Shown here piece by piece: positions 39,592 through 53,717 of a stretch of DNA of 64,000 nt. The stretch is from assembly GCA_950295325.1 (NCBI GenBank), contig OX485807.1, positions 44,360,440 through 44,424,439 on the forward strand, read 5' to 3'. Source of the DNA: Polytrichum commune. Lineage: Eukaryota > Streptophyta > Polytrichopsida > Polytrichales > Polytrichaceae. The notes under the pieces were generated by a model. That model was not told the origin of the DNA. It ran no database searches and saw only the letters and a program-made list of their open reading frames with translations. The stretch's first letter is position 1, and each line of letters opens with the position of its first letter. The translations under genes and the position numbers were made by a program.

Positions 39592-39849
39592 ATGTGAACC
39601 AAGAGGAATGACCATGCACCAAGAAATTGAATGTGCTGGTTTTTTTAACATGTGCCCATAAAAGGCAATTTTGGAAAAAGAACTCAAGTTTGACCATTCT
39701 CTTGTCTTCTCTTGTGTTCATCTTCTCATCCCCAAAAAGAAATTCATTAAAATTTCATTATAACAACATCTTTTTTGCCATGGGCCCCTGCCTTTTTCTA
39801 CTAGAGCACCCCTTTTGCCTCTCCCACCACAAAATCCGTTAAACCATGT

Positions 39850-40980
39850 CAATGGATAATGGAGGCCTTAAAATATGTCTTCGTGGAAACCTCGAACTCC
39901 AGGGTTACTCTGTCATTTTTTTCTTGGTGTAAATTGTAGTAGTCCCAGGTTGTCGCGCACCTCTTCATGAAGTGTGCCCGAAACACCATGGACACAAGGG
40001 GGACCCCGGAGTGACACCCGGGACTTGTGCCGCCGTTGGTGAGAGGGCCCAAGTGAATTTAGTGTGGGTGAGGGCCCCGGGCGTTGGGAACGCCTCCCAC
40101 CCACGGAGACTAGGAGGCATGAGGGTAAGGCCATGAGTTATGCGTAGCTTATGGCGTGTAGATTCTAGAATGCTCAAAAACACCTCAATCAGAGGTGTGA
40201 GCCAGGAGTTATGGCAATTTGAGTGGGGCGTTGTCCCGGGATAGCGCCCCGGTACAGGAGTGGCATGGGAGTGGCTCCCGGAACTGCCAAGGTTTGAATA
40301 GGCATAACTTCCTCAATACTTGCCCAAAATGGGGTAAGTGAGGACTCCATCGGCATCTAAATGAAGCGTAGATGAAGATGGAGTGGTCGTTTGTTAGCAT
40401 CGCATATCACATAAGGAAGTTATGATGGTCTGAAGTTGCTAGGGGCTTCTAGGCCCAACGGCTAAGGGAAAATGTTTACTTGGCCCCAAGTCTTGGTAGA
40501 GAGACAAAAGGTTCTTAACGGTGGGGTAGGGGCCCCGCCTAGAGTCCTAGAGGCTTATATGGGTGAGGTGGTGTGGCCTCACCCACCCAAGGCCGAACGG
40601 CACGGCCTTCATGGGCTTTGGCCCAATGTGAGGGCATAGTTGCCTAGTATGATTCGGGTTGTTGTAGTGTTGCTCCGGCAATGTGATAATCAACATAAGA
40701 TTGGACTTTCATGAATGGAAGTCCACATCTAAGAATTTGTTACCAATTAAGGGGTGAGTTCCGAAAGCAAAGTAGGAGGATTGGTTCCCCTCTTATGAAC
40801 TATAAAGTCCGGGGTAGGAGGAGCTAACCATTATCATGGCGGAATGCGAAGGGTTAGCGCTCGTGACCCTTGCTTGAAATGAAAATGGTTAAGATGGTTA
40901 AGGAGAATTAGCAAGGGTTGCGACACAGGTTGAGTTCAACAACCAATCCCAGTTTTTATAGGGCCTTGGAACGACTTTGT
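39850..40980. other. G+C-richer island of unknown nature, possibly an LTR remnant
   Basis: Base composition differs sharply from the A+T-rich flanks: CCCGGG-like clusters, GGGGCCCCG, and a TATAAAG motif near 40800. This is reminiscent of a solo LTR, but no TG...CA ends with a 5-bp duplication and no primer-binding site could be defined, and no protein is supported. Confidence 0.3.
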
Positions 40981-43533
40981 GGTCCATGATGTAAACAACC
41001 CCTTAGTGTACTATTTAGTCTACATGCACTTGAAGGCCACCTTTGGCATTACTATTAAGCCTGACATGAAATGACCTACAATTCAACTTTGTTTTGGTAA
41101 TTGGGCAGTCACAATTATTATATTCTATCCTCATGTCATAGTCAATGTGTGACTGTGGCAGACAAACGTGTAGTTGGACATAGCCATCAGTCCATTTCAA
41201 CTAATACAAACATGACTCTCCCAACCACTCAAAGAGCCTTTTAAATCCCTGAAGGTCAAGCCAAATGTTTTTTTTTGGGCAATCACTCAACATTCACCAA
41301 TGCCCGACAATACCAGCATATACCCAACAATACTAGCGTATATGTTTACATTATAATTCTTTGGTTTTGGACATGTGGATAGCTAAACATTTTTGTGCAT
41401 AATTGTAACTTTATGAAGCTTCCATCTGTACAATATGATCTGTCATAAGAGTTGCCAATTTTTTCTTCTAAGCTTCTAAATTTAGTTGAGTTGGTCTAGA
41501 CGCTTTTGGAAAGATTTTGCTTCTGTTTTTTTAGGGTTAAAATTATGGTTACGTTCTATAGGGGTGAGTTTTTACTATTATACCCTAGTAAGTGTTAGGA
41601 AACCTAAATGACGTTCAAGCTGCAATGGCACATTGATTTGTCTTACTATTACTATTGCTATATTTTTTTTTATCAAGATTATCAAATTTTACACATATGA
41701 AAAATTATGTGTAATATGTTGCATGCATATCAAGGAATAGGGAATAACTCCCTTGAGGAGAAGATGTTCTCAATAAACATTATAGAAATATGTAACTCCA
41801 AATGGTTACCAACACTTGGGGAGTTCACTACACTAAATATCCCAATTAGTGAGGGTGCTACTGATTCAAGTAACATGCACAAACTAGCTAAAACGCAAAA
41901 GTTGCCTAGAGGTGAAATTTCACTAAGCGACACTAAAATTCATGATTGCGGTAAATCTTGTGCCCAATTACCATAGATTTCAAGAAAATTAGTGTGTGCT
42001 TGCGATTAATGCATGTTGTATGGTTGCCAGTCAATAATGCCAAGTGCCAGTACTTATTTACTGCACTTATAGGAAATCACTAACCAACTGTGATCAAGAG
42101 GTACTATGCATGAATTTAATGGGGGTTATGACATAACGACCTATTATGAGAATAATTCAAGAATGTTCTCACTTTGATACTTTTTGGAATACTCTCAGAT
42201 ATATAACTTCTTGTATAACTTACAACTTCTTCATCACATATGATATTGTTTGGTAATTATATTGAAACTAACATGTTCGTAAATGTTTACCTCCAATGAA
42301 TGGTAGGGGCTCTATTTATTATTGTTAATGGTTTTGTAGTTTACAATCATAATGTCTGCCATAGAATCCACACTAATTGAGGGAACTGAGTTCCAACCCG
42401 ACTCCAACCCATGTTTGAAGGAATCCACACTACACTAATTATCCCAATTAGTGAGGGAGGGCTAACAATGTGAGTGGGAAATTAGTGAAGGTGACACTTA
42501 AATTATTTATGCCATGAAATTAGTGCCACCAAAAGATCTAGGAAGTACTATTCATCTTGACATTGTTCACCGAAAGCATTATAATTTATCATGACACTCT
42601 TCAATGACATGCATGTGTTTGCATATAATTATTCTTTATCTGTCTATAAGCACCATAGAGCACATACTAAATTTCTTGGAATGTACGGTGAATGATCATG
42701 TATTCATCAATTTAGTATCACTCAGTAAAAAAATGAGCCCTGATTAATTTTGAGACTTGAAAATATCGTGCGCATTTTGGGGAAAGTAACCATGACATAA
42801 GAGGAAGGGCAATGGTGATGACTCGTCAATACTTTCTTGGTACAATTTTAGGTTTGGAAACTTCATGTGAAAAAAAGACAAATGACATGGCACAGGTCCA
42901 ATGCTATTATATAGAAAAGAAAAGAAAAACTAACGTTTGAAAATCCGACATGAATTTCAGCCCGTTGACCCTACCCTGCTCAAGAATCCCCTTGATGTAG
43001 GGTGGGGTTTATTGCCTACCTTGCAGTGGGTGAGCTCTTGTTTGTAAAAACATATAAAATTATAATGAAGCAAAATACATCATTTTGATATTCATTTACT
43101 ATGTGGGGAAGCATTGGTTCTTGTTTATTAGCGAGTTTTCTCTTATTGGATATTAGGTATGTGATGCCATTATACACTTCTAGGCACTGCCCTCTTTCTT
43201 CTATGTAGTTTGCCATGGACATTATTATTTTGAACTTTTGTCACTAATCTAAATACCTTGATTTAATGTGGTATGCACTAAAGTAGAAGACCACATTATT
43301 CTACAATGTGAAGAAATTGCAGTGAAGTGCTCAAGACTTTACATTTCACAATTTAACCTAGGCTTAAGCGTACCTTTAGTCACTGAATGTGGATTAGACT
43401 TACTACACATGACATTAGCACATTACGAGCCGTCTTGAGATTTTTAGAGAAAATGTTCACTTTTGGAGTGGTGGTGGTGGTCAAGTGATCATTGCAAACT
43501 TGCCCGTGCAATGATGCATGTGGACAACACTTA
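40981..43533. other. A+T-rich intergenic region
   Basis: A 30-bp block CACTACACTAA(A/T)TATCCCAATT occurs at about 41827 and again at about 42428. The 89-codon frame at 41707 has no recognisable domain and is not called. Confidence 0.4.
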
Positions 43534-43536
43534 TTA

Positions 43537-44785
43537 GGGCCACTTTATACTTGGGGCTGGATTGAGGGCTGGCTGGAACTCTCAAAATTTGGGACGAGCT
43601 TTTCCTCGTTCCAAACTCCCATCTAGGGCCCGATTGGGCTCCTCCGTTAGATTGAGCTCATCTTGTCCGTCAATCACTACCGGGGTAAATTATTTTCCTC
43701 TCCTCTTCACTCCACTCTTCTAATAACACAACAATTAGCATAAATATGATTGCATTAGACTAATAAGGCAACAATTAGGGCGTTAATCACACACTTAAGA
43801 TAAAAGTGAAACATTCAAGCATTTAATCAAGCATGTAGTATGGCTTAGGCTATAGGTTAGTCTAATAATGCATCAATCAGCTAAAATATGATAGCATTAG
43901 GCTAATAATACAACAATTAGGGTGTTAATTACACACTTAAGATAAAAATGAAACATTGAAGCATTTAATCAAACACATGGTATGGCTTAGGCTATGGGTT
44001 GGTCTAATAAGGCAACAATTAGTATAAGTATGTTACCAATAAGGTAATAACACAACAGTTAAGACGCTAATCATACACTTAAGATAAAAATAAAACATTT
44101 TAAGTTGTCAATCAAGAAATTGGCGTGCATTATTCAATGGGTTAGTCCATTAACACAATAATTAGCACAAATATGATACAATTAGGCTAATAACACAACA
44201 ATTAGGGTGCTAATCACACACTTAAGATAGAAATGAAACATTTAAGCATTTAATCAAGCCTATGGTATGGCTTAGGCTATGGATTTGTCTAATAAGATAA
44301 CAATTAGTGTAAATATGATAACATTAGGCTAATAACACAAAAATTAAGGTGCTAATTATGCACTTAAGACAAAAATGAAACATTTAAGCCGTCAATCAAG
44401 AATATGGTGCGCCTTCTAAACCACACCCATCGGTCAATCCATTGAACATTGTCGATAAATTTATAGGAGCATTTTGATGCTGGAATAGATTCAAAGGCCC
44501 CAATTTAATCTAGTGGGACCCAATTTCGATTCGCTAACCACAACCCTATAGATGTCATCCCTCATAGTATTAAGTGTCGTGAAACTTAATTGTCGAGAAC
44601 ACCGGACATTGACCCCGGTATGTTCTATGAAACTTAACCCTCAAGACCATCGGGCCCTAGAATCAGGCCTCACCACTTTACACGTGACAAGGTTGGGCCC
44701 CCAAAAAGTTCATAAAGTGAGGCCGAATTGAGGGCTTAATCGGGCCGGTGCTCTGGCTAGCCCCAGTTCGTGTATAAAGCTGCCC
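43537..44785. mobile_element. PIF/Harbinger-like TIR element 1 (1,249 bp)
   Basis: Inverted ends GGGCCACTTTATACTTGGGG and the complement of GGGCAGCTTTATACACGAAC. Flanks are TTA (left) and TAA (right). The interior has a tandem array (43719-44420) and no transposase. Termini resemble those of the next element. Confidence 0.6.
43719..44420 (+). repeat. Tandem array, five units of about 141-144 bp
   Basis: Units start near 43719, 43861, 44003, 44147 and 44288. Each carries CTAATAA-x-(A/C)AACAATTAG, ACACTTAAGATAAAAATGAA and CATTTAATCAAGC...GGCTTAGGCTATGG. Units are diverged, so the array is not recent. Confidence 0.85.
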
Positions 44786-45569
44786 TAAGTATTTGATTGA
44801 GCCACTTTATCGAACAAAAGAAGCTTCAAGTAAAGTGGCCCACACTAAATTGATGGCACTTTTTCTAAGGGCCACTTTACATTATGGTGGAGAAGTGCAC
44901 CGGTCGGTCAAGAATTTTCGCCCAAGACATGGTTGTTTGAGGCGAGGGATGGTATCCTGGAGAAGATGAAAAGATAATAAAATAATGCCTTAAGAAGTCT
45001 TGACTGGCCATAGTGTAACCACCTAGAGGAGAAGTGTATTGGACAACTTCACCAAGAGGAGAAGTCCACCGGACTACTTCACAAAACGGTCAAAGCTGGC
45101 CATTGTAGAAACCTTACCCCCCTAAAACCATTGTATTGATATTTAAAAATAATTATATTGATAAAAAAATAAAATGTAAATGGCAATGTTTTACAACTTC
45201 TTTCATGACAATAATTTATTTGAAAATGTTCCACCTCTATAATACTTCCAAATTAAGGTAAATAAGTAGGTAACATTATCTTCTTATTTATTTTTAAAGA
45301 AATTACATGTTGGTATAGTCCAACCTCATTAATACGACACTCGTTTATACAACACCCTCAATATTACCACACATTTTTACAAGACCAGACTTTTTAGTTC
45401 AAAACTCCCTCTTTTATACGACTACAACACTCAATAATGCAACATATAGAATCTCTGATTTGTCATATTAAAGAGGAGTTAATGCTAGAATTCCTTTCAC
45501 CTATACAATGTACATCTAAAATACATATATTTTCACTTGGGAATCACGTGGGAACTTCACTTATTTTTT

Positions 45570-46100
45570 GAAACTTAATGGTAATTAGGGTTACTAGTGT
45601 AGAATGGACATAGTTAGGGTGAGAGTGGCCTCTTGCCTAGTATGTTGCCTTGTACATGGGTGATATAGTATCATCAGTATCTTGATGCTAAACGTCATAC
45701 ATCATTGTTGTCTAGTTTCTTATTAGAGAACTCTTTCTATTTTGGTGTTAATGAAATTATTAGTTTCCAAAAGTTAGATAGGAATATAGATAAGATGACA
45801 ATTGCTAACTTGGGTAGGCAACACCAAGTTATTATTTTTGGAAACTTAATGGTAATTAGGGTTACTAGTGTAGAATGGACATAGTTAGGGTGAGAGTGGC
45901 CTCTTGCCTAGTATGTTGCCTTGTACATGGGTGATATAGTATCATCCGTATCTTGATGCTAAACGTCGTACATCATTATTGTCTAGTTTCTTATTAGAGA
46001 ACTCTTTCTATTTTGGTGTTAATGAAATTATTAGTTTCCAAAAGTTAGATAGGAATTTAGATAAGATGACAATTGCTAACTTGGGTAGGCAACACCAAAG
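45570..46100 (+). repeat. Recent tandem duplication, unit about 271 bp
   Basis: The block starting GAAACTTAATGGTAATTAGG at 45570 recurs at 45841 with only a handful of substitutions, so it is much younger than its host element. Confidence 0.9.
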
Positions 46101-46812
46101 ATTTTTGGACTCTTATTTTAAGAGTTCTTAAGAATATTTGTAATTGTTTGGAGTTATAAGTTATTATTTCATACCATCTATATTGTTTAAACTGGTTGTA
46201 TATATTTTTAAGCTCATATTACTTATGTTTTCATATTCCCTCGATAACATGACAACTTTATGTCATTTTTCATATTAATGAGAAGACGACAACTCGATAA
46301 TATGACATTTTTTATATTTCCCAAAAATGTCATACTAAAGAGGGAGAAAAATAATGCAAAGATTTCTCTCGAACCATCACACCCCCTTACGTTTCATAAC
46401 CACGCGTGATAAAAGTTTGCTACCCTATATTATATGCCATATATAAATTTAAAATTTATGATATTTTTTCTATACATGAATAACTATTGATAATATCTTT
46501 TGTAAATTTTTTTGAAATTTTTAGGCATCTTAAATTTTGTAGTAATTGTTTCAATTCAATTTAGCGTCATTCTAGTTAGAAACGGTATGTTTTATTTTGA
46601 TTTTTTTTAAATCATCAAATTTGGTTACCATTTTTTACTCTGTAATAGTTACCATGTATATCTACTCCTCAAAAACAATTGTAAAATTTTGACCCATTTT
46701 GGTGATGCTATCTATAAAAAGTAGATTTGTTTTATCGCACGTGGTGTTCAACTTGATAATGGAGTGCACCCCCCGAGAGATTTCTTTAAGGAACAAATAT
46801 TTTATTGAAGTT

Positions 46813-46889
46813 GGAGTTCTCCGGAGGCCAAGTTTCTTATCCAAAGCTTGGAGGTTACCCAAGAAACTTGATGACCTCCGGAGAACTCC
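46813..46889. repeat. Near-perfect short hairpin
   Basis: Arm GGAGTTCTCCGGAGG (46813-46827) pairs with 46875-46889, and AAGTTTCTT pairs with AAGAAACTT at 46861-46869. The loop is about 22 bp, containing AAAGCTTGG. Confidence 0.85.
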
Positions 46890-47551
46890 CCTTGGAAAAA
46901 GTGTCGCCACGTTGCCAACCATGTCATTATTTCACCCATGTACAAAGTTCTCCACCAAAGGACTCTTGGCCGTAGTGTAAACCACCACCAGACAAGAGTG
47001 TCACTCTCAGCCAATCAAATTTCAGAATTCCCCTAGAATTCTTGACTGGAGGACTTCTCCACCGTAGTGTACATGTAAAGCAGCCCTAAGTACCCATACT
47101 AAATAGAAGAAATAATGACATAGTGCGGTTCGGAAATCCTAACACTGGGGAGGAAGAACACCCAAAAAAAGGAAATGGTTTTCATTCAACAATTTAATAT
47201 ACGAAGCCAACAAGGTCGTCACTCTTGAACACAATCTAATCTTCCAACGTCAATAGGAGGAAGGTCACAAGGTTACATCGGAATGCGGTTGTGGAGGTGG
47301 TGATCGACTAATTACCCATCCACGCTTTTTGGTGCATGCCAACACTGAACATGTTCTACCAGCATTGGTTACATCCGGTGATTTTCACTGGTCAATTTGG
47401 AACTAAAATTGACCCTTGCTGATAGGAGCCACTTATTGATCACCTACACTAGTAAGTGTGGACATGCTATAAATTACCGATGATCGATTGATCACCCTCA
47501 ATCGGATCCACAAAGCAGCAGCTGATGCACCTTCCTTTGTGGAAAGCCAGT

Positions 47552-47780
47552 AAGTGTCCCGGGAGATTTTTGGACGTGATCAGTCAAAATCCAAGTGTTT
47601 CCAAGTCCAACCGTTTACATGTTGACATCTTTCAGTTTTCTGTATTAATTTGGAGAAGATTCCACAGATTCCTGTAACATGACCGGCAATTTTCCTGAAG
47701 TCTTGGAACTCCCACCGGTAATTTCTCAGACTCAAACCGGTTCATCTGTAACTAGACGGTCGATTCTCCCCCGCGCATTG
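47552..47780 (+). mobile_element. hAT-type MITE (family M1), copy 8
   Basis: AAGTGTCCCGGGAGATTTTT to CTCCCCCGCGCATTG. About 1 kb upstream of OPR-B. No convincing 8-bp duplication. Confidence 0.78.
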
Positions 47781-48016
47781 TTACTGACGCCCAACTTCCT
47801 GATGCGGGTTCGATCGCAAGTACTAGGAAGACGACAGCTGACCGACGATTGATCACCGATTGGCACGCAAGATTGGGAAGTTGGGGAGGGAAGTGGGGTC
47901 AGGGAATGAAAGGAAGGAGCGCAGGAAAGAGCGCGAGCAGGGGCAATGTGACTCGTGGATGTTCCGGCGTCATTGATGGAATCCAGGAGGCCCAACAGTT
48001 CCCATTATTGTCCTAC

Positions 48017-48242
48017 TAATGACCGGGGAGAACCGACAGCTAGTTACAGGTGAACCGGTTGAGTTCGAGAAATAACCGGTTCCAATTCAAGACTTCAGGA
48101 AGATGACCGATTGATCTAGAAGAATTTATAGAACATTCCTCAATTTAACAAAGAAATACCGTAGGATGTCACCATGTGACCGGTTTACATTGGAAACAAC
48201 AGGATCTCGAACGGTTATGCCCAAAAATCTCCCCGGACACTG
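48017..48242 (-). mobile_element. hAT-type MITE (family M1), copy 9, at the OPR-B promoter
   Basis: TAATGACCGGGGAGAACCG to ATCTCCCCGGACACTG, with 8-bp duplication TGTCCTAC (48009-48016) and TGTCCCAC (48243-48250). Its right duplication ends 3 bp before the TATATATA of OPR-B. Confidence 0.85.
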
Positions 48243-48253
48243 TGTCCCACACC

Positions 48254-48261
48254 TATATATA
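48254..48261 (+). promoter_or_regulatory. Candidate TATA box of OPR-B
   Basis: TATATATA lies about 320 bp upstream of the OPR-B start codon; a transcription start some 30 bp downstream would give a 5' leader of roughly 300 nt. Called on motif and position only. Confidence 0.5.
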
Positions 48262-48583
48262 ACACTGGCGCAATGGCATGCACTTCAGTTGCATCATCAC
48301 CAACCAGCGGGCAATCTATCTGACACATTCCTTGCTTATAACAGCCTAAGGAGTTCACTCGTCGACTTGTGTCCCTTCGTTCTGTCTCGGCTTTTGTGTT
48401 ACTGTAGTTATAATTAACTTAAGCTACAGCTGCCATCCAATTACCAAGGAGGTTGGTGGAGGCTGGATCTTGAGGTGCTTGGGGACAAGATTGGTGTTGC
48501 AGGTTTACGAAGCGAAGCGAAGAGAAGAGAAGAGTACGTGGGTTGTCGTGTGAGGAGGAAGAGGAGAGAGTTAGGTTGTAGAG

Positions 48584-50703
<2,120 letters not shown>

Positions 50704-51010
50704 AAATTAGAGTAGTAATGCTGATGAATTTTGGGAAGTTGTAAACACGTTGACTTGGTACATAAACATTATCCACTAGATTTCTAGCAGATGGTAGTGT
50801 ATCAAGCTATTGGAAGAGACAGGTTATCATGCATCAGGCTCAACAAGTCATGTAGATTTCGTTTCCGAGAGATATTTCTCTCCAATTTTAGCATCGTAGA
50901 AGCATTGCACAGGATATATAATGTTACTGTCAATATTGTTTTAACATTTATTGAAGAACTGCTTATTCTATTCTTCCAATCTATGTTTACATCAGTCTCA
51001 ATGCGACAGA

Positions 51011-51075
51011 TCTTATTTCTACGTGCAGGGTCGTGTTGTGGATTGTACATACTACCCGTTCCTTCGAGAAGAACA
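51011..51075 (+). pseudogene. Decayed extra OPR C-terminal segment 3' of OPR-B
   Basis: Reads YFYVQGRVVDCTYYPFLRE, clearly related to [18 protein letters not shown] of OPR-B, 300 bp after its stop. Upstream exon parts are not visible, so it is a leftover of a tandem copy or of local tail duplication. Confidence 0.7.
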
Positions 51076-51734
51076 TTTGATCATACCCTGCAGATAGTTT
51101 TCAAGGGCTGTTTGAAGCGAAAAACATGAGATACATGTTTTCCGCATCACACCGTACGTTTGCCGCTTCGTGAAATATAAATCTTCATCTTGAAATGCAA
51201 ATTTCCATCGTCGTTGTACATACTATGAGAAATAGGGTTGGAGGTTCCCGCGAGACGTCGAGTTCCAATGCTTGGAAAAGGTAAGTTTGGAAAGCATACC
51301 GTTCTCTTGCTGGCTAGCTCCGCACAGGGAAGAGCGCCATAGTTATGAGTATGGATAATGCACAAGTAGACTACTCTCTGTTTGTTATGATAGCAGGCAG
51401 CGAAATCTTTGTCTCTAAAAATGAGCAAGACCGAGGGGCCGACCTACAGTAGTTTCCATTTTCATTAACCTCCCATCCCCACTAACTAAATTACACATTC
51501 ATGTGAAATTTGCACGGTTGCCTTTCAACGCTCGGTTAACGATTGGAGATGGAATGATGAGCTGTGATATCAAAGACTCATCACAGCTATTTATGAGCAT
51601 AGCCGGACCTGCTCATAGACAGAATCCAGAGGTTATGATAAAAAGCTCTTTGCTTGGACAGAATATCAGAGGGGGTTGATAGAAGTGCTCTCCTCTTGAA
51701 TTGGATGACGACATGCAGGTAACTTATGCTTGTT
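51076..51734. other. Intergenic, no gene seen
   Basis: No recognisable feature between the OPR tail fragment and family X copy X3. Confidence 0.4.
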
Positions 51735-52665
51735 GAAAAACTTCAGCGATCGATTCCTTGATTCTTCGAGGGACCTTTGCCTCCTTCTCTTGTCGCTCAT
51801 CCACGGCTAACACTTGTATAAGAATTCTCAAATGCAGTTGCAGATTCACAGACATTGACAAGATCCATTCCCAAATGTCCACACGCTTCTGTGCGGAATA
51901 CAGAGGGATTGTAGATCTTGGTCTGAATTCTCTTTTTGAGTTGAGTTAAAAAGGAAAGTGGCCTTCGTTTGAAATTTGGCGAGTAGCAACGATAAATGAA
52001 TACAACAAAGTGAACTTCGAGAGATTTCAGCGATCGACACTTTGATTCTTCGAGGGACTTTCCCTTGTCGTTCATCGAGGTCTAAAATATGACACGAGAG
52101 TCTTTAACGGCAGTCACAGTTTCACAAACATTGACCGGAGCCATTGCCGCTCTCCTCGCTTCCGTATAGAATAGAACGACAGATTGTAGGTCATGCTCTG
52201 ATAACTTAGTAAATAGAGGAGATTAGGGGCCGTCCTTTGAAATTCGTCGAGCGGCAGCGATAAATTGATTATTTCTACAAAACCACGGATCAAAAATGTA
52301 TTTCCCGTCAGATCACTCTCTGTCCATCACTGCCTGCGGACAAGGCAGGCAGGACGTTCATCAAGCAGACCTACACCATCATTGCTGAAGAATGTGGCCG
52401 TAGTATCGCGACCAAGACAGAGAGCCATGTCTCATCGTCCGGGGTGAAGGTGTCGTCTGTATTGGAGAACACAGACCAAAGGTACGCACTATAGAACAGA
52501 TCCTGTTCAAGTATAGTCGTATCAGTAAATCCACCGCCCGCACCTATAATTCTGCTTCCACATTATTACACAGCGCTTATGGGGTAGAGATTCCTTCTTC
52601 CCTGTGCTAATGCAAGGGAGAAGCAAATGCGAGAACCGTATCCATAATTGCAAGGAAGATATTTA
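51735..52665 (+). repeat. Family X, copy X3 (with internal tandem duplication)
   Basis: Same orientation as, and downstream of, OPR-B. Carries the diverged TCTCTGTCCATCACTGCCTG and CATCGTCCGGGGTGAAG core at 52310-52510, and the 3' half of X1/X5 type to 52665. The 5' part is duplicated: CAGCGATCGA...TTGATTCTTCGAGGGAC occurs at about 51744 and 52029. Frameshifts break the frame that is open in the other copies. Confidence 0.65.
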
Positions 52666-53717
52666 TTGGCCCTGACTTACTAACAGGAAGTGCCCACCCT
52701 ACTACCATACCCAGTTTAGAATCTCGCACTGGAATCGTTGTAGAAAGTCACCCCTGCCTACCATCTAACTGCGCCGTCTCGAAGGAAGGTGACAGGGATG
52801 CATGGAGGTGGCGATCGATCACCCGATTATGAGCCGCAGAGCTGCCACTTTGTGCGCCCCGGGCCTTCGATCGACCGACTTCCTGTGCCACAGTGGCAAC
52901 GAGAGGCGAAATTAATTAAGAGGAAGTCAGGTGACCGATTGCATCGGAAGATGGAGAAGCTGAGGAGACAGCTGGGGACAGGGAATCAAACAAACAAACA
53001 AACAAGGAAGGAAGGAAAGACACATGGAGGTGGGGTGTCACAAGCTCACAAAGCTCGGATTAAAAATTACAAATCAATCCTCAAGCTAGCAGCAACGAGG
53101 AGCAAGAGAGGGAGGGAGAGAGAGAAAGAATAACAAGCATCCAAGTGTAGCATGAAGAAGCCTAGGAGCCATGTTGCCATGCAAACCTCCCTCATGCATA
53201 ATGTTCATCTTCATGTCACTTGTCCAAAATAAGAGCCTAACTTATGAAGAGTTCCAAGTGGCTAGCAAGGTCACCAGTAGGACTTACATGTGGTTAACTA
53301 CACTAAACATGTTATTTAGTGTTACTTATTATTTGGAATTACACAACACTATTACTATACATCTCATTTTTAATCAACAAAGGTCAAATTGGTCGTGTGG
53401 ACATTATAGAACATTGACATCTTTACTTGGCATAAGATTACATTAACAGTAAAAATATATAAGATTTTGTAACTCCGAATAGTAGGTGAGATTAAATACC
53501 ATAACTAGTGTAGATTGCCATTAATCCAGTTTTATCCACTTAGTTTCATAAAAGCCTAGTTAAGTTCACCCTTGAGACTTCATAATAGTCTAGTTTGTAC
53601 TACTAATCTGTTAAACTCCTCCCCCGTTAGGTTTAAGCATCTCTGCTCAACTAACAAGTAAGAATTGTCAAATAAGGTAAAATTGATTCAAAGATCGAAG
53701 GAAAGAAAATTCCTATG
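52666..53717. other. Intergenic; (CAAA)n microsatellite
   Basis: A short (CAAA)n run lies at about 52988-53006 and a purine-rich AGAG patch at 53100-53130. The 114-codon frame at 52789 is basic and low-complexity towards its end, and is not called as a gene. Confidence 0.4.

Larger units (their letters stand above)
44869..47086. mobile_element. PIF/Harbinger-like TIR element 2 (2,218 bp)
   Basis: Ends GGGCCACTTTACATTATGGT and the complement of GGGCTGCTTTACATGTACAC, with further pairing through GGTGGAGAAGT and GTCAAGAATT. The target duplication is TAA on both sides (44866-44868 and 47087-47089), typical of PIF/Harbinger. GGAGAAGT(C/G)CACCGG motifs recur near both ends. There is no intact transposase. 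The interior includes a segment (about 45316-46345) whose A+T-rich ends, CAACCTCATTAATACGACA and GTCATACTAAAGAGGGAG, recall pogo-like elements, i.e. a possible nested insertion. Confidence 0.65.

Noticed and set aside
39850-40980. Solo LTR
   Set aside because: Composition is suggestive but no TG...CA ends with a short target duplication or adjoining primer-binding site were found; kept only as an unclassified island.
46662-46980. Overlapping open frames on both strands around the hairpin
   Set aside because: They mirror each other because of the palindrome and have no domain.
47805-47825. GGTTCGATC resembling a tRNA B box
   Set aside because: No A box, acceptor stem or cloverleaf could be built around it.
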